The notes under the pieces: model-generated
The model's database searches: none
What the model saw: only the letters and a program-made list of their open reading frames with translations
What the model was told of the DNA's origin: nothing
Position numbers and translations under genes: made by a program
From: Aquanectria penicillioides
Taxonomy: Eukaryota > Ascomycota > Sordariomycetes > Hypocreales > Nectriaceae
DNA length: 64,000 nucleotides
NCBI GenBank assembly: GCA_003415625.1
Contig: PYIU01000002.1
Span: 2,666,001-2,730,000, forward strand
Direction of reading: 5' to 3'
In this document: positions 45,529-56,792 of the stretch, piece after piece
Layout of the letters: every line of letters starts with the position of its first letter
Numbering within the stretch: the stretch's first letter is position 1

Positions 45529-48500
45529 CTTGTTGGCGTTGCTTGTCGAGTCGTTCGGTCGATGGTGGTGATGATTTTCGAGGAGTTGGGACGTCAAAGA
45601 ATTTTGGCCCGCACGCGCACCAGAGGGCGTAAAGCCCTAGGCGAGAGAGGGGCGGTCGGCTAGTGGATTTGTGGGTGTGGGCGTGGCTGGTGAGGGCTGG
45701 TGTGGCGCATGAATTGATTCCTGAGGCACCGAATGATAACTAAGGTCCACTCTAGTTAGCATCCGCTCCACATGTCGGGGTGTGCCCAACATGTATGAGC
45801 CTCTTGCTTGTGTTAGACTGTCTCCATTGAACTTGCAAACGAAGGCTGTGTACAACGGTTGCTTCTCAAGGAGGGTTTCCAATTCCATGGCAAAACTTTG
45901 ACGCGGTTACATTTTTCGCTCACCATGTATTATATGATCGCCGAATTTTTCGCCTTAGTCTCATATATCTCGACATTCCACCTATGTATCTATTGTAGGC
46001 ATCTCCCAATCAGGCCATGATGATGGTCCGTCTATCGCCTTCTGACACAGTCACAACCATCTGTCAATTGTTTCCTGGTCCATTGTATTCAGAAGCAAAA
46101 GAAGAATCAATTTTGTCCAGGCAATCAATCCCCTCTGACGATGTTGGTGGAGGAGGATCGCCGGGCCCTCGGATCTAACTGGAAGTCATACTAGGTCCTG
46201 CGACGTTCTGATGCTTTGCACAATGCGTATGACTCCAATCCCAGAACAGAAAAAAAAAATATGTCATCGATTGAAATTATCATTGAAATCTATGGGAATC
46301 TATCACGGGTTCAACTTCCAAGGATTGAGATTGAATTTCCCTCCCAAGTCTTATTCGCCAGCAGTCGAGGTTGTTAGCGTGATAAGAGACAATTCCGAAG
46401 ATCGCTGGCTGGAATTAGAAAAAAAATCATGATTGGATATTTCCAAAGGCTGATGGCATGAAAAAGCGGGCTGTTTCATCGCAATTGATCCGATAAGCGT
46501 TGAGTAAGTAGAATTTAGAGGCATTCCACAGTCATCACAGCCAAGTAGAAGCGAGCTGGGGTAGGTGAGGCTCTGCTCAGCTCATTCTGTGTGCCGGAGT
46601 GATCCTTGACCTTGGCAGGGAAGGGAAGTGCCATCACATGTCTGGGTTTCCGGGACACGGATAATCGCTGCCAAAAAGTCAAACCCCCAAAGGAGAATCG
46701 CTTGGTTTACTTTCAATCGGGTGATTTGGTTGCCAAAGTGAATTTCTTATAACTGCATGTCCCTTCCACGTCCCGCTTGGGAATGTTCTGAGAAAAAAGG
46801 TCAGTGGGCATGATGGCACGTCTTGGACCCAATGAGGCCACATTTTGCCTAAAGGTGACGACTGAGGAGAAACCAAGGCCTTCAGATCCTGGTGATAGAG
46901 AGTCAGACACTCCAATGTACTTTGCTTTATCTATTATGTCGCTGTGTCCCCCAACAAACATCCCATTACTCATGCTAGGTTCTCCCACACTGACTCGAGG
47001 GCAAGAAAATGTGGCATTTCTCGCCCACCATAGAAGAGTGGATTGATCGGTTGCACACTCCGTTTCCCATGACCCCGATGGGATATCAATGACGAAAGGA
47101 CAGTCCTCATCCCTATGGGAGATGAGAATTTCCCAACCAATAGCCCTAACTTAGAAATTCTAATACATACGTATTTGCAAAGGGATAAATGGGATAGGCA
47201 CATGGCACAAGCTAACGGTGCCTCATTCCCGAATTAACGATTGCCAGGGTCGAGCTAGCACCAGGCACACTAAACCAGGTTTGTGCAGCTCGTCATGTGC
47301 CAACCTACCAGACAACAAAGTTTGGGGTGACAAAATAATGCGGCAAACTCTGGGGGGCGCCTCCTGGGCCCCCCTCTGGTACCCCCAGCCAAACTCTTTT
47401 GATGAGTCTCGGCGAGATGGCGTTCGGCAAGGGGTTTCAAAAGGCTTCATGCTGTGATTGAAGCCCCTATTCTCGGGCTATTTTCAGGCACAATCAAGAG
47501 TAGATTACGGGGTACCGAGCACACAACAGACTCAGGTCTGAGGGCCATGTTTCTGATGCAGCAGCGCCACGGCTCAAGTGACGTCTGTGTCTTAGGCGCG
47601 CGACCGCTGCTGGGCTTTGGGGGTCACGCGCTGCCGGGGGTTTAGCCGAGTAATAAAGAGGTTAGCGGAGCGGAGCGGGAGCCAGGCAGCCTGCTCCCAT
47701 CCCAACGGCGATCTGAACAATGCACAACTGGTCTCCATCGTGTCTGTCATGTGCCGGTACACATGGCATTGTATAGAGGTGCTAATCGGCAGAGATGCCT
47801 GCCAGAGATTCCATGCCAAAAAGAAGGATAAGAACGAAAAAAAAAAAACCTACGCCATAACCAAATCTCTGTGATGGGTTCCTGAATCTAATACTAAAAG
47901 CAAAGTGCCCCCCCCCAGCAACGGGCGGCTTGCACAGCCTTCCATCCATCCCTTGACGGCTTTCCCACTGAACCCCACTGCGTCACAGGGGCTCCCGGGG
48001 CGCTGGGGGGGGAGGACACTGCTGGGGACAGCGATAAATTTACAGTGGGATAGGGGAGCCCTGACGCGATGCAGCCGAGCGCGGCGCCAACGCCGGCGCC
48101 AGTGCCTAGAATGCAACGGGTGGCGGGGAGCGCGACAGCGAAGAGGCACAGGATTTATTTTGTCAAGCGCATGGACCAACCGCAGGGCCATAAACAGTAA
48201 CTTGTCCACCAGAGGCCCGCCCAAGTCCTTTTGAATGCATCGGGAGGTCCAGAAAAGGGGACCATCTTCCCAGTAATTAGTAAAGACGCCCCTCGACCTT
48301 CTCATCTTGCCACGAGACACCGAAACCCGCGGTGACAACGACGACGAAATCCCGTGGTTCTTTTGCGCAGCTGCCACACTCCTCCCCTCCTCCCCGGGCT
48401 TCGATCTCTTCCCCAACCCGCGACCATTAAAAAAAAAAACCGAAACCCCCCTCCCAAGGCACCCCAAAACTCGCGGTAGCGAAAGGCTGTATAGCGATTT

Positions 48501-48580
48501 CCTCAACCAAACAACCAACCGACCCTCCAAGTCGACTCGACGTGTCCCCGGAGGACTCGTCACCTTAATATCTATTCACC
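45529..48580. other. 3 kb gene-free stretch
   Basis: Between divergent eL39 and ARL1, so includes both promoters. Only short frames are open; 46000-46500 is AT-rich. A C/T-rich and A-run region at 48350-48540 precedes ARL1. No RNA gene or repeat family could be recognised. Confidence 0.5.
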
Positions 48581-49404
48581 ATGGGTCAGAGCATGTCATG
48601 GCTGTCCGGCCTGCTGTGGGCGAAGAAGGAGATCAGAATATTGATTCTGGGTCTGGTACGATGACGTCTTTTCTGCCGGGCTTGTCGGTCACGGGCACTA
48701 CTAATCTGCCGGGCTTTCAGGATAACGCGGGCAAGACCACACTGCTGTACCGGTTGAAGGTGAGAGATAATCGAGTCTGCCAGCGACCATCTCTGCTAAC
48801 GCACCCCATCTAGGTCGGCGAGGTTGTCACCACCATCCCCACGATCGGTTTCAACGTCGAATCCGTCACGTACAAGAATCTCAACTTTAACGTTTGGGTA
48901 CGCATCCTCCGATACGACCGCGACGCGGGAAACTTTGTTTGCCTTCCGTCATGCTGACATGCGATTGCCTGCAGGACCTGGGTGGTCAGACCAGCATTCG
49001 GCCTTACTGGCGGTGCTACTATGCCAACACGGCGGCCGTCATCTTCGTTGTGGACTCGACCGATATCGAGCGATTACAGACTGCCTCAGAAGAGCTCTCG
49101 GCCATGCTGAACGAGGAGGAGCTCAAGGATGCCGCCCTCCTCGTCTTCGCCAACAAGCAGGATCAGCCAGGTGCCAAGGGCGCTGGCGAGATCTCAGAAG
49201 CCCTGCGTCTGGGCGAGCTGCGCGACCGCAACTGGAGCATCATGGCCTGTTCCGCGGTTGACGGCAGCGGTGTGAATGAGGGCATGGACTGGCTCGTGGT
49301 AATGAACCCCTTCCCCCCCCTTGTCATCCGTCATCTCGGAGACTCTGTCCGGCACCCGAATTGCTAACCTCGCCTTTCTCCAGCAAACCGTCTCGCAAGA
49401 GTAA
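48581..49404 (+). CDS. ARL1: ARF-like GTPase Arl1
   Basis: Small GTPase that recruits GRIP-domain golgins to the trans-Golgi. Five exons: 48581-48655, 48721-48759, 48814-48897, 48975-49298, 49384-49404; joined 180 residues. Gly2 ([13 protein letters not shown]) is the myristoylation site and the amphipathic N-terminal helix is present. The P loop GLDNAGKT (24-31) is split by the first intron, switch II DLGGQ is at 67-71, and NKQD at 126-129. Family choice of Arl1 rather than Arf rests on [16 protein letters not shown] and the SKxx-less QTVSQE end. The last exon encodes only six residues. No frame break. Confidence 0.93.
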
Positions 49405-51257
49405 GCGAGAGTGACGATATTCCGGCCTAGTCGGTATTTGTACAACAAGAACGAAATGATGATACTACCACCTCACGGTCCCGTCGCATCTGGGTAGACA
49501 GTGCATATGGAGAGATTTCGGCGTCCTTGAGAGAAGATTGGGGAAGGTTCGGAACCGACATCGGGAGACCGAGCAGCATTCTGGGTGCTCATGAGAAGGA
49601 CGGACGGCAGGCGCTTGTGTCGGAAGGATATATGATAGTAAAGAAATTCTAATGCTACTCCCAGTGGCACATGTGTCTCATGGGCTATGATTCTCATCTG
49701 CAGTTTCTTTGTCATCCGTTGCACTATTGTGCTGAGGCTCGCGACTCGTGACATCTGTCCTCCCAACCTCGGGTGGACTGGGGGTATCGATAGGCAATTC
49801 CGAAGGTTTATGGGATTATGTTGCTTCAAAGACTCTTTGTATTAGTCTGATCTAGTCAGATTGAATATTCGAAAGCAGGAAGCATGAGTTGTCAGAGTAG
49901 TGAACTCTAAGGGTAATGAATGAGCAGGTCTCAGTTGATGTTCGGCCTCAGCTCCACCTCCCTACGGAACGTGCAGTCTAATAGCTGTGGGTACCAAGAA
50001 AGACATCCAAAACATCAAGTCATCCGACGCGGTGACGATTGGCCCGCTACCTAAGCTATTGATAAATGGATAGTGTAGCGGATGCAACCAGAACACGCTA
50101 CAGTGAGTGCCCAAGAAAGAAATTCCGCCCGCCCAAGAGCCTCCTAGTTTACAATCGACCCATCGTTCATTGGCTGGATTAAAATTGAGCCTATAAGATT
50201 TATTTCGTAATCATGTTATGAGGTTACAAGTGGACAGGCTTGACAGGCGGATGGAGAGCCTGGGCCCAGGCCGGCAGTGGGAACTGTTTTTTTTGTCGTC
50301 ATGGAAGACCCACACAAGGTCGAGCAATTGTCTACATCGTCATGGACTCAACACACAGAGGCATAACGCCAGACGCTAGGAGAGGAGCCAGGGACGGGGA
50401 GAGACCAAGAGCCTGTGACGGCACATCACTTTAGGAGCTAGGGCTCCATACAGTGTGCAACCCCGGGAGAAGTTTGGGATCGGGTTAAGCCTCTATCGCC
50501 CAGTATGCACCCATGCCAAGTTCGGGATCTCTGTGTTATCTATTCCCTTTCTTATTCTTTTCTTCTTGGTTTTTCTTTCTTTCTACTCTTTCGTCCATGG
50601 CCGGGTAGGGATACATCGATACAGTAGAATGAGGTATCAAACGCCCCGGGGACCAGGCAGCCAAAGGAGCCTGTTGAAATACGAACAATGATGCCAAAGC
50701 ATCCAGATACAGGATGATGCGTCCAAAGGTCCACCCCCGGTTCGCCCGTCCGCCCTCATGTAATAAGTGTACTGTACTGTACAGATGTACTGTACGGAGC
50801 ACCAGCCAACCCCAGCGTCACCACAGCTCCGGATAAGGTGGATGGGTGATTGGAAGCGTGTAAATAGTGATTAATGATGACGCTCCATGCAGCTGGATGC
50901 CGCAGGGCACAGAAGGGATCCAGATGCGAACGCAAAGCGTAGTATGAGGATCACGACCCCTCAGGAGTTGCTTATATCTGGGGTGCCTGCCTCCCTTGGC
51001 ACTTACTTACCCAGATATACATATATACACCACCTCCAATCACTCCGTCCCATTGTGCCGGCCTTCTTCTTCTCGATTTGCTCATCTTTCCTTGAACTCT
51101 TTTTCTTTGCTAGATTACGGATTGGCTGGTTTTATTCAAGTCTTCATCAAGTCTCTTCAACTTCACCACAGGCGTTATAACCTGACATCAGCGTGCTATA
51201 CAATAATTCCGTGACTCCCCGTCCTCCCCTGGCTTCTTGCACTGCACAGCCGCCAAT
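49405..51257. other. intergenic: ARL1 3' side and catalase promoter
   Basis: About 1.85 kb. Left part is ARL1 3' DNA; right part is the catalase promoter, with T/C-rich DNA at 50540-50590 and 51060-51110. A GTACTGTACTGTACAGATGTACTGTACGG cluster (short repeats of GTACTGTAC) lies at about 50767-50797. No gene seen. Confidence 0.45.
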
Positions 51258-52839
51258 ATGTCCTCTCACGAGAAGTCCGGTCCCCCTTCAACCATCCGAT
51301 ACGATGAGCAGCCCGTCTTCACCACTTCCAATGGAGCTCCTGTCCAGAACCCCGAGGGTTACCAGCGGATCGGCCCCACGGGTCCTCTGTTGCTCCAGGA
51401 CTTTCACCTGATTGACATGCTCTCTCACTTCGACCGTAAGTATCACATCGGTTCCTCGAAGTCGGTTGACGGCTGTTCGCCCGAGAAATCCGTTCGCTTA
51501 CTTACAACTGTCAACCCGTAGGTGAGCGAATCCCCGAGCGTGTCATTCACGCAAAGGGCGCTGGCGCGTACGGCGAGTTCGAAGTCACCCATGACATCAG
51601 CGACCTCACCTCAGTGGACATGCTCAACGGCGTCGGCAAGAAGACCAAGGCCATTGTCCGGTTCTCGACCGTTGGCGGTGAGAAAGGCTCGCCCGACTCC
51701 GCCCGGGACCCCCGAGGCTTCTCCATCAAGTTCTACACCGAGGAGGGTAACTGGGACTGGGTCTACAACAACACTCCCGTGTTCTTCCTCCGTGATCCCA
51801 CAAAGTTCCCCTCTTCATTCACACCCAGAAGCGAAACCCACAGACCAATCTCAAGGACGCCACCATGTTCTGGGACTATCTCTCTACACACCAGGAATCT
51901 ATTCACCAGGTCATGCATCTCTTCTCCGACCGCGGCACCCCCTACTCTTACCGCTTCATGAACGGTTACTCAGGTCACACTCACAAATGGACCAAACCAG
52001 ATGGCTCCTTTGTCTACACACAGGTTCATCTGAAGACTGACCAGGGCAGCAAGACTTTCACTGACGCCGAGGCCGGTGAGATGGCTTCCAAGAACCCCGA
52101 CTTCGCCACTCAAGACCTCTTCGAGTCTATTGAGAGCGGCGATTATCCCAGCTGGACCGTTTACGTTCAGATTCTCACCCCTGAGCAGGCTGAGAAGTTC
52201 CGCTGGAACATTTTTGACCTAACCAAAGTCTGGCCTCAGAAGGACGTTCCTTTGCGACCCTTCGGCAAGCTCACCCTCAACAAGAACGTCCAGAACTACT
52301 TCGCCGAGATTGAGCAAGTTGCTTTCTCTCCCTCCCATCTTGTCCCTGGCGTTGAACCCAGCGTGGATCCCGTTCTCCAGGGCCGACTCTTCTCTTACCC
52401 GGATACCCATCGCCACCGTCTGGGAGTAAACTACCAGCAGATTCCTGTCAATGCTCCCCTTCACGCCTTTAACCCATTCCAGCGTGACGGTGCAATGTCT
52501 ATCCATGGAAACTATGGCGCGGAGCCCAACTACAAGTCATCATATCGGCTATTGACATATAAGCCTTGCTCGCCTTCCATCACTCACGAACACTGGTCAG
52601 GCAAGGTTGTCCATGACCTCTTTCAGGAGGTCAACGACGATGACTTTGTCCAGGCTACGGGTTTGTGGAATGTCCTCGGCCGCACCCCAGGTCAGCACGA
52701 GAACTTCATTGGTAACGTGTCTGGCCATCTTTACGGCGCCCACAAGGACACTCGAGAGCGGACCTATGCCATGTTCTCCCGCGTCGATACTGATTTAGGC
52801 GCTGCCATCAGGGAGAAGACGGAAAAGCTCGCTCAGTAA
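51258..52839 (+). CDS. small-subunit heme catalase (frame break)
   Basis: Converts hydrogen peroxide to water and oxygen. Two exons, 51258-51435 and 51522-52839; about 498 residues once one base is restored, typical of clade 3 small-subunit catalases. Distal His69 ([19 protein letters not shown]), Asn142 ([11 protein letters not shown]) and heme-ligand Tyr352 ([14 protein letters not shown]) are visible. The C-run at 51808-51811 has four C where five restore [16 protein letters not shown]; as it stands the frame runs into [10 protein letters not shown] and stops. No N-terminal signal. The C-terminus EKLAQ is not a standard SKL-type peroxisome signal, so cytosolic location is likely but not certain. 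Confidence 0.92.
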
Positions 52840-52941
52840 ATTATAGAATAATTGGAGTTGGACGGGGTTTTTGTAATGAGTTAAGAACAACTTTTTGTAT
52901 AATAGCGTACCAATTGACAAGTGGTATTGACCTCTCTCTTT

Positions 52942-52975
52942 ATGCTAACGTCGAGTTGATGCTAACGTCGAGTTG
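52942..52975. repeat. 17-base tandem duplication
   Basis: Two exact, adjacent copies of ATGCTAACGTCGAGTTG about 100 bases after the catalase stop codon. Probably replication slippage in the 3' region. Confidence 0.9.
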
Positions 52976-53356
52976 ATGCGACGTGGAAACATCTTCTCCA
53001 AAAATCAATGATGGACTAAGAGTGCGTGAGAACTCGCAGGAAACATGGTTGTTTCTCTAGCGTAGAGATTCGACACAGACGTCCCACTGAAGATTCTCGT
53101 CATCGATTCTCTCGGAACGTGAAAAAGTGTCATCAAAACAAGTGATTCCATCAAATAATCTACCGCAAGACACTATCAAGTAGATTTGTACCAGCTTTCT
53201 CACAGGACTTATTTTCTATCTTTAAAATTCCATTGTGTACTACATGCTGTGTTGTCCTATTTTGCGTCGATTGACCTGGTTACATGCTGGCCATAGAGTC
53301 TGCGGCAACGTCCCTTGGCAGCGATTTCAAGTTTTAGAACAGCCCAAGCTGTGAAA

Positions 53357-53359
<3 letters not shown>

Positions 53360-53390
<31 letters not shown>
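53360..53390. repeat. (GT)n dinucleotide repeat
   Basis: About 15 uninterrupted GT copies. Simple microsatellite in intergenic DNA. Confidence 0.95.
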
Positions 53391-53394
<4 letters not shown>

Positions 53395-53880
53395 TCTTGT
53401 TAAAATTGCCTATTCAGACTCTCAAAGCTGTCCTCGCGTGTTTCGCAGGGTCGCCAAATACAGCAGCTTTGACGCTCATGACGCAATCCTACTACCGGTA
53501 ATAGTCCGAATTGTTCAAGCTAACTCGTTTCTACAATGTTGCGTCTCTTATTAGTTTCACATGCAAACAAAGCAAATCCACATCGTGTTGCCAAGTGCCG
53601 TTGTAGAGCAGAAACGGCAAGGCGCGGGCGTGTAATGCGACTAGGTACCTATGAATGGTTCCATCGGCATCAGCCACGCGAAACTGCAAACCATGGGTAT
53701 TGATTTGCCTACCTGGCTCCGGCGCAACTGAGGCTTGCTAGGGTCTTCTTAACAGGCAATAATATGCTCTTGGAGGTATAACGTTGGGGGCGCTTAATGA
53801 GACGGCTAATGTTTGCTATGCTCAAAGCAGCCTTTTTTTTTTATGGGGTACATGCTGCATGTTCCGTGGATGACAACCAA

Positions 53881-53948
53881 CTAGGTACCTGCCTACCTTA
53901 CCTAGGTACCTACCTAAACCCACCTACCTAGCTGGGTACCTAGGTACG
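53881..53948. repeat. TAGGTACCTA motif cluster
   Basis: Dense array of CTAGGTACCT, TACCTAGGTACC and related near-palindromes in 68 bases, many containing overlapping GGTACC and CCTAGG. The strongest of at least eight occurrences in the window. Confidence 0.8.
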
Positions 53949-56792
53949 CAGGAGACGGGGTCTAAAGTACGTATCATCATCAACACAGTTACATCTTGGA
54001 AACAACATTTGACAACTAAACAAATTCCAAAAAACTTCAATCATCCGGCATGCACGAGCATGCAACTCTGCAGGATAGGACCGCCGGGGACGATTCCGGG
54101 GGCGAGGCTCTTGTTTCTAGAAGCAAGCCAACACGACACGCAGTACGAGAGCACGACACAACACGACACAACACAACACAACTCAGCACCGTGCATGCGC
54201 TCACTTGCCATGCACTTCATCTGTCAAACATGCATGTCGCTCCATCAAAAGGACGCACCTTGCACCTCCTCCCCAAACTTCAACTCAAGTCCCAGCTCAA
54301 CCTTTACCTGCCAAATGGGAAAAGAGAGCGCCACGGCCCGGGAGCGGAGCGGAGCGAAGAGAGAGGGGGGGAAGGGGAGGAGTCCTCTACTAACCCCCAC
54401 TTCATTCTCGCCACGAAATCCTGCCTTGCACCTGCCTTGCAGGCGACGCGCAGCTCCCAAAACACTCCAAACCTGCACCGCGGACGTGCAACGCACATAT
54501 TTCCCGCCCCCTTGTTGCCCCTCACGTTGCTTTCTTGTTTGCTTGCGTATGACGCCGCCTGCTGAGATCAGCGCAAAAATACGACTCTGGCGCGCGAGTC
54601 ATTGTCTGCATGTGTGTGCCGCTTTCCAAGACGTCCAAGCTTCTCTGTCAGCGGATAGGGAGAGACTTATTAAAGACTTACACGCCCTCCCCAAGATACG
54701 ACTAATCGTCGGGGCACTTCGGAGCCGGGGCCGGGGTGTCGGGCATCTTGCCAGATCTGAAACAAGCCCCTCTCCGGGGATGTCGTTACCAGATGTGGAA
54801 ATGTTTGAAACCCCCCCCCCGGAATTGCTTAAACCTACCGCTCCATGTTTGGTGTCCGTGTCGAGAGACGAGTGATCAAGCCTCATTCCGGATAATTTTT
54901 GGGCATCTAGATACGTTAATTATCATTACTCAATCAGTACTAGCATGGCAATCACGTCACAGGCAAAATGCGGAGCAAAGGAGACTTTGAGCGAACATTT
55001 TTTTTGGTTGTTCTGATTAACTAATACTGCAACGACAAGACAACGAGCAGGGACGCTATGTAGCAAGCAGGCTTGTCCTTGTGTGAGGGAACCGCCACCG
55101 GGGCGTATCCTGATTTCCCTCAGCACACACTATATTCCAGCATCTCATGCCAATGGGCCCCCAAAGGAGTCCGGGGGTGTTGGGCCTATTCCTGCGCGGC
55201 AGGTTCCCAATGCAAACCCATATTTGGCCCTCTCCCATCTCGTCCTGGGCAGGCCTAAACAGATCCAAGCTGCGGCGGCCTGCCCGACGCGATGAGTGTT
55301 GTAGTGAGATGAGCTACCATCCGCCTAGAAGATCCTCGCCATAACCCCCCTTTGGCGAGTCCTTAATCTACTGCGGCCATGGATGCCTCAATGGTTCCTT
55401 GCATGAAGCAGTGTCTTCCCACTTGGCTACCGGTCCTGTCTCGCAGGTCCGGTGGCCTCGCAGGCATCACTTCCACACGCTGATCCGAAAAGGCCTTCCA
55501 CGTCCCAGGAAACTTGGGAGCTCAAGGGGTTACGGCTTGTTCGGCTGAGGATGGGCATCTAGGAGTCGGTCAGGTAAAGAGGCTCCGCACTTCAATCACT
55601 GCACAGCAGAGAAGGAGATACGGTGCCCAGCTCATTAGAAGAATCCCATGAGCTTCGCCCTTTCCAATTTTCATGCATTCCAAGCGACTCTTGGCCGCGA
55701 GGTGCGAGTGCATTGATCCCGTAGACATCCAGTGTCTGCGTCAGCGGGCACATTCCGGATATGCCGGCATCGGCCACACGATGATGTAGAGTTGAGGAGA
55801 CGGCCCTGAGACAGGTCAACTCCAGAATCCAGTTCTGGGTTTTATTCGTGTCAGGCGCATCGTGCCGAATGAAACAGTGTGTGTTTGTGTCAGTGTTCGA
55901 TAGGCTTGTGAATAGAAGTCATGTTTCGACGTCGAGCCGAAAGTTCGTGATTCAGTTCGTCAAGTCGTATCAGGTCTGAAGTGATAAATGTTCATTCGTC
56001 ATCGATTCGTAAAAAGGTCGTCATTAAAAAAAAAAAGGTCATCGAATGTCGGGAGCAAAGCCAAGGAAAGAGCCGAAGCGATTGTCGGTGGGGTCCACGG
56101 GAGCCCCGGTCATTTCTGTTCCGTTGTTGTATGGGTATCTTCCGAGAAAGCCTCTCTATGCCGAATGGTTGAGAGAATCGAAAAGATTTGGGGGAATAGA
56201 GAATCCAAATGGGGTTTCTGTCTCGGACTCAGCCGAGCATCGTGCATTGCTGCGTGTTCCTCTTTTCTTATAAAACCCAAAAAAAAAAAGAAAAGAAAAA
56301 AAGATTGTAAAGGCAAAAAAAAAAAAACCAATAGAGAGAGAGCAAGCCGCCTGTATCAAATTCCCTGCCCAATTGTAAATGCATCCAAATACCCGCCCCG
56401 GATCCAGCCATGTAGTGGTGTGGTAGATGAAAATGGAGGTTTGTGCAACGACCAGTGAAGAGGGGGTTTCCCGGAGAGGAAATAGACCATTCCGAAAACC
56501 AAAACGCACGCTTGCTGTGTTTGATAACAAAGGAAATAACGGAAGAGGAAGGAAAAATAGAAGACCTCGTGTGAGGCAGTCAGAGATGCTCAGAGGGGAT
56601 ATTTGGTAAACTTGATCGAAAAAACACCGTGCCAGATGCAATAAAACGCCGTGATGCCTTTGAGGTCGATGATGGTTCTATGCCGCTGCGAATTGAGAGC
56701 TCCAACTTTTTCTCCGGGAAACGTGGAAGGAGTGGCGTGCAGTATTAGGTGGAAGTGGTAACCACTGGGTAGCTGTCCTGGGGCGCTGGTTG

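Larger units (their letters stand above)
52840..56792. other. 4 kb stretch without a supported gene
   Basis: Between the stops of catalase (+) and the unrecognised gene (-). Contains a 17-base tandem duplication (52942-52975), a GT repeat (53360-53390), the densest TAGGTACCTA cluster (53881-53948), an ACACGACACA-rich patch (54150-54185) and A/T runs near 56280-56330. A 289-codon open frame at 54009-54875 (+) has no recognisable content; see findings. Confidence 0.5.
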
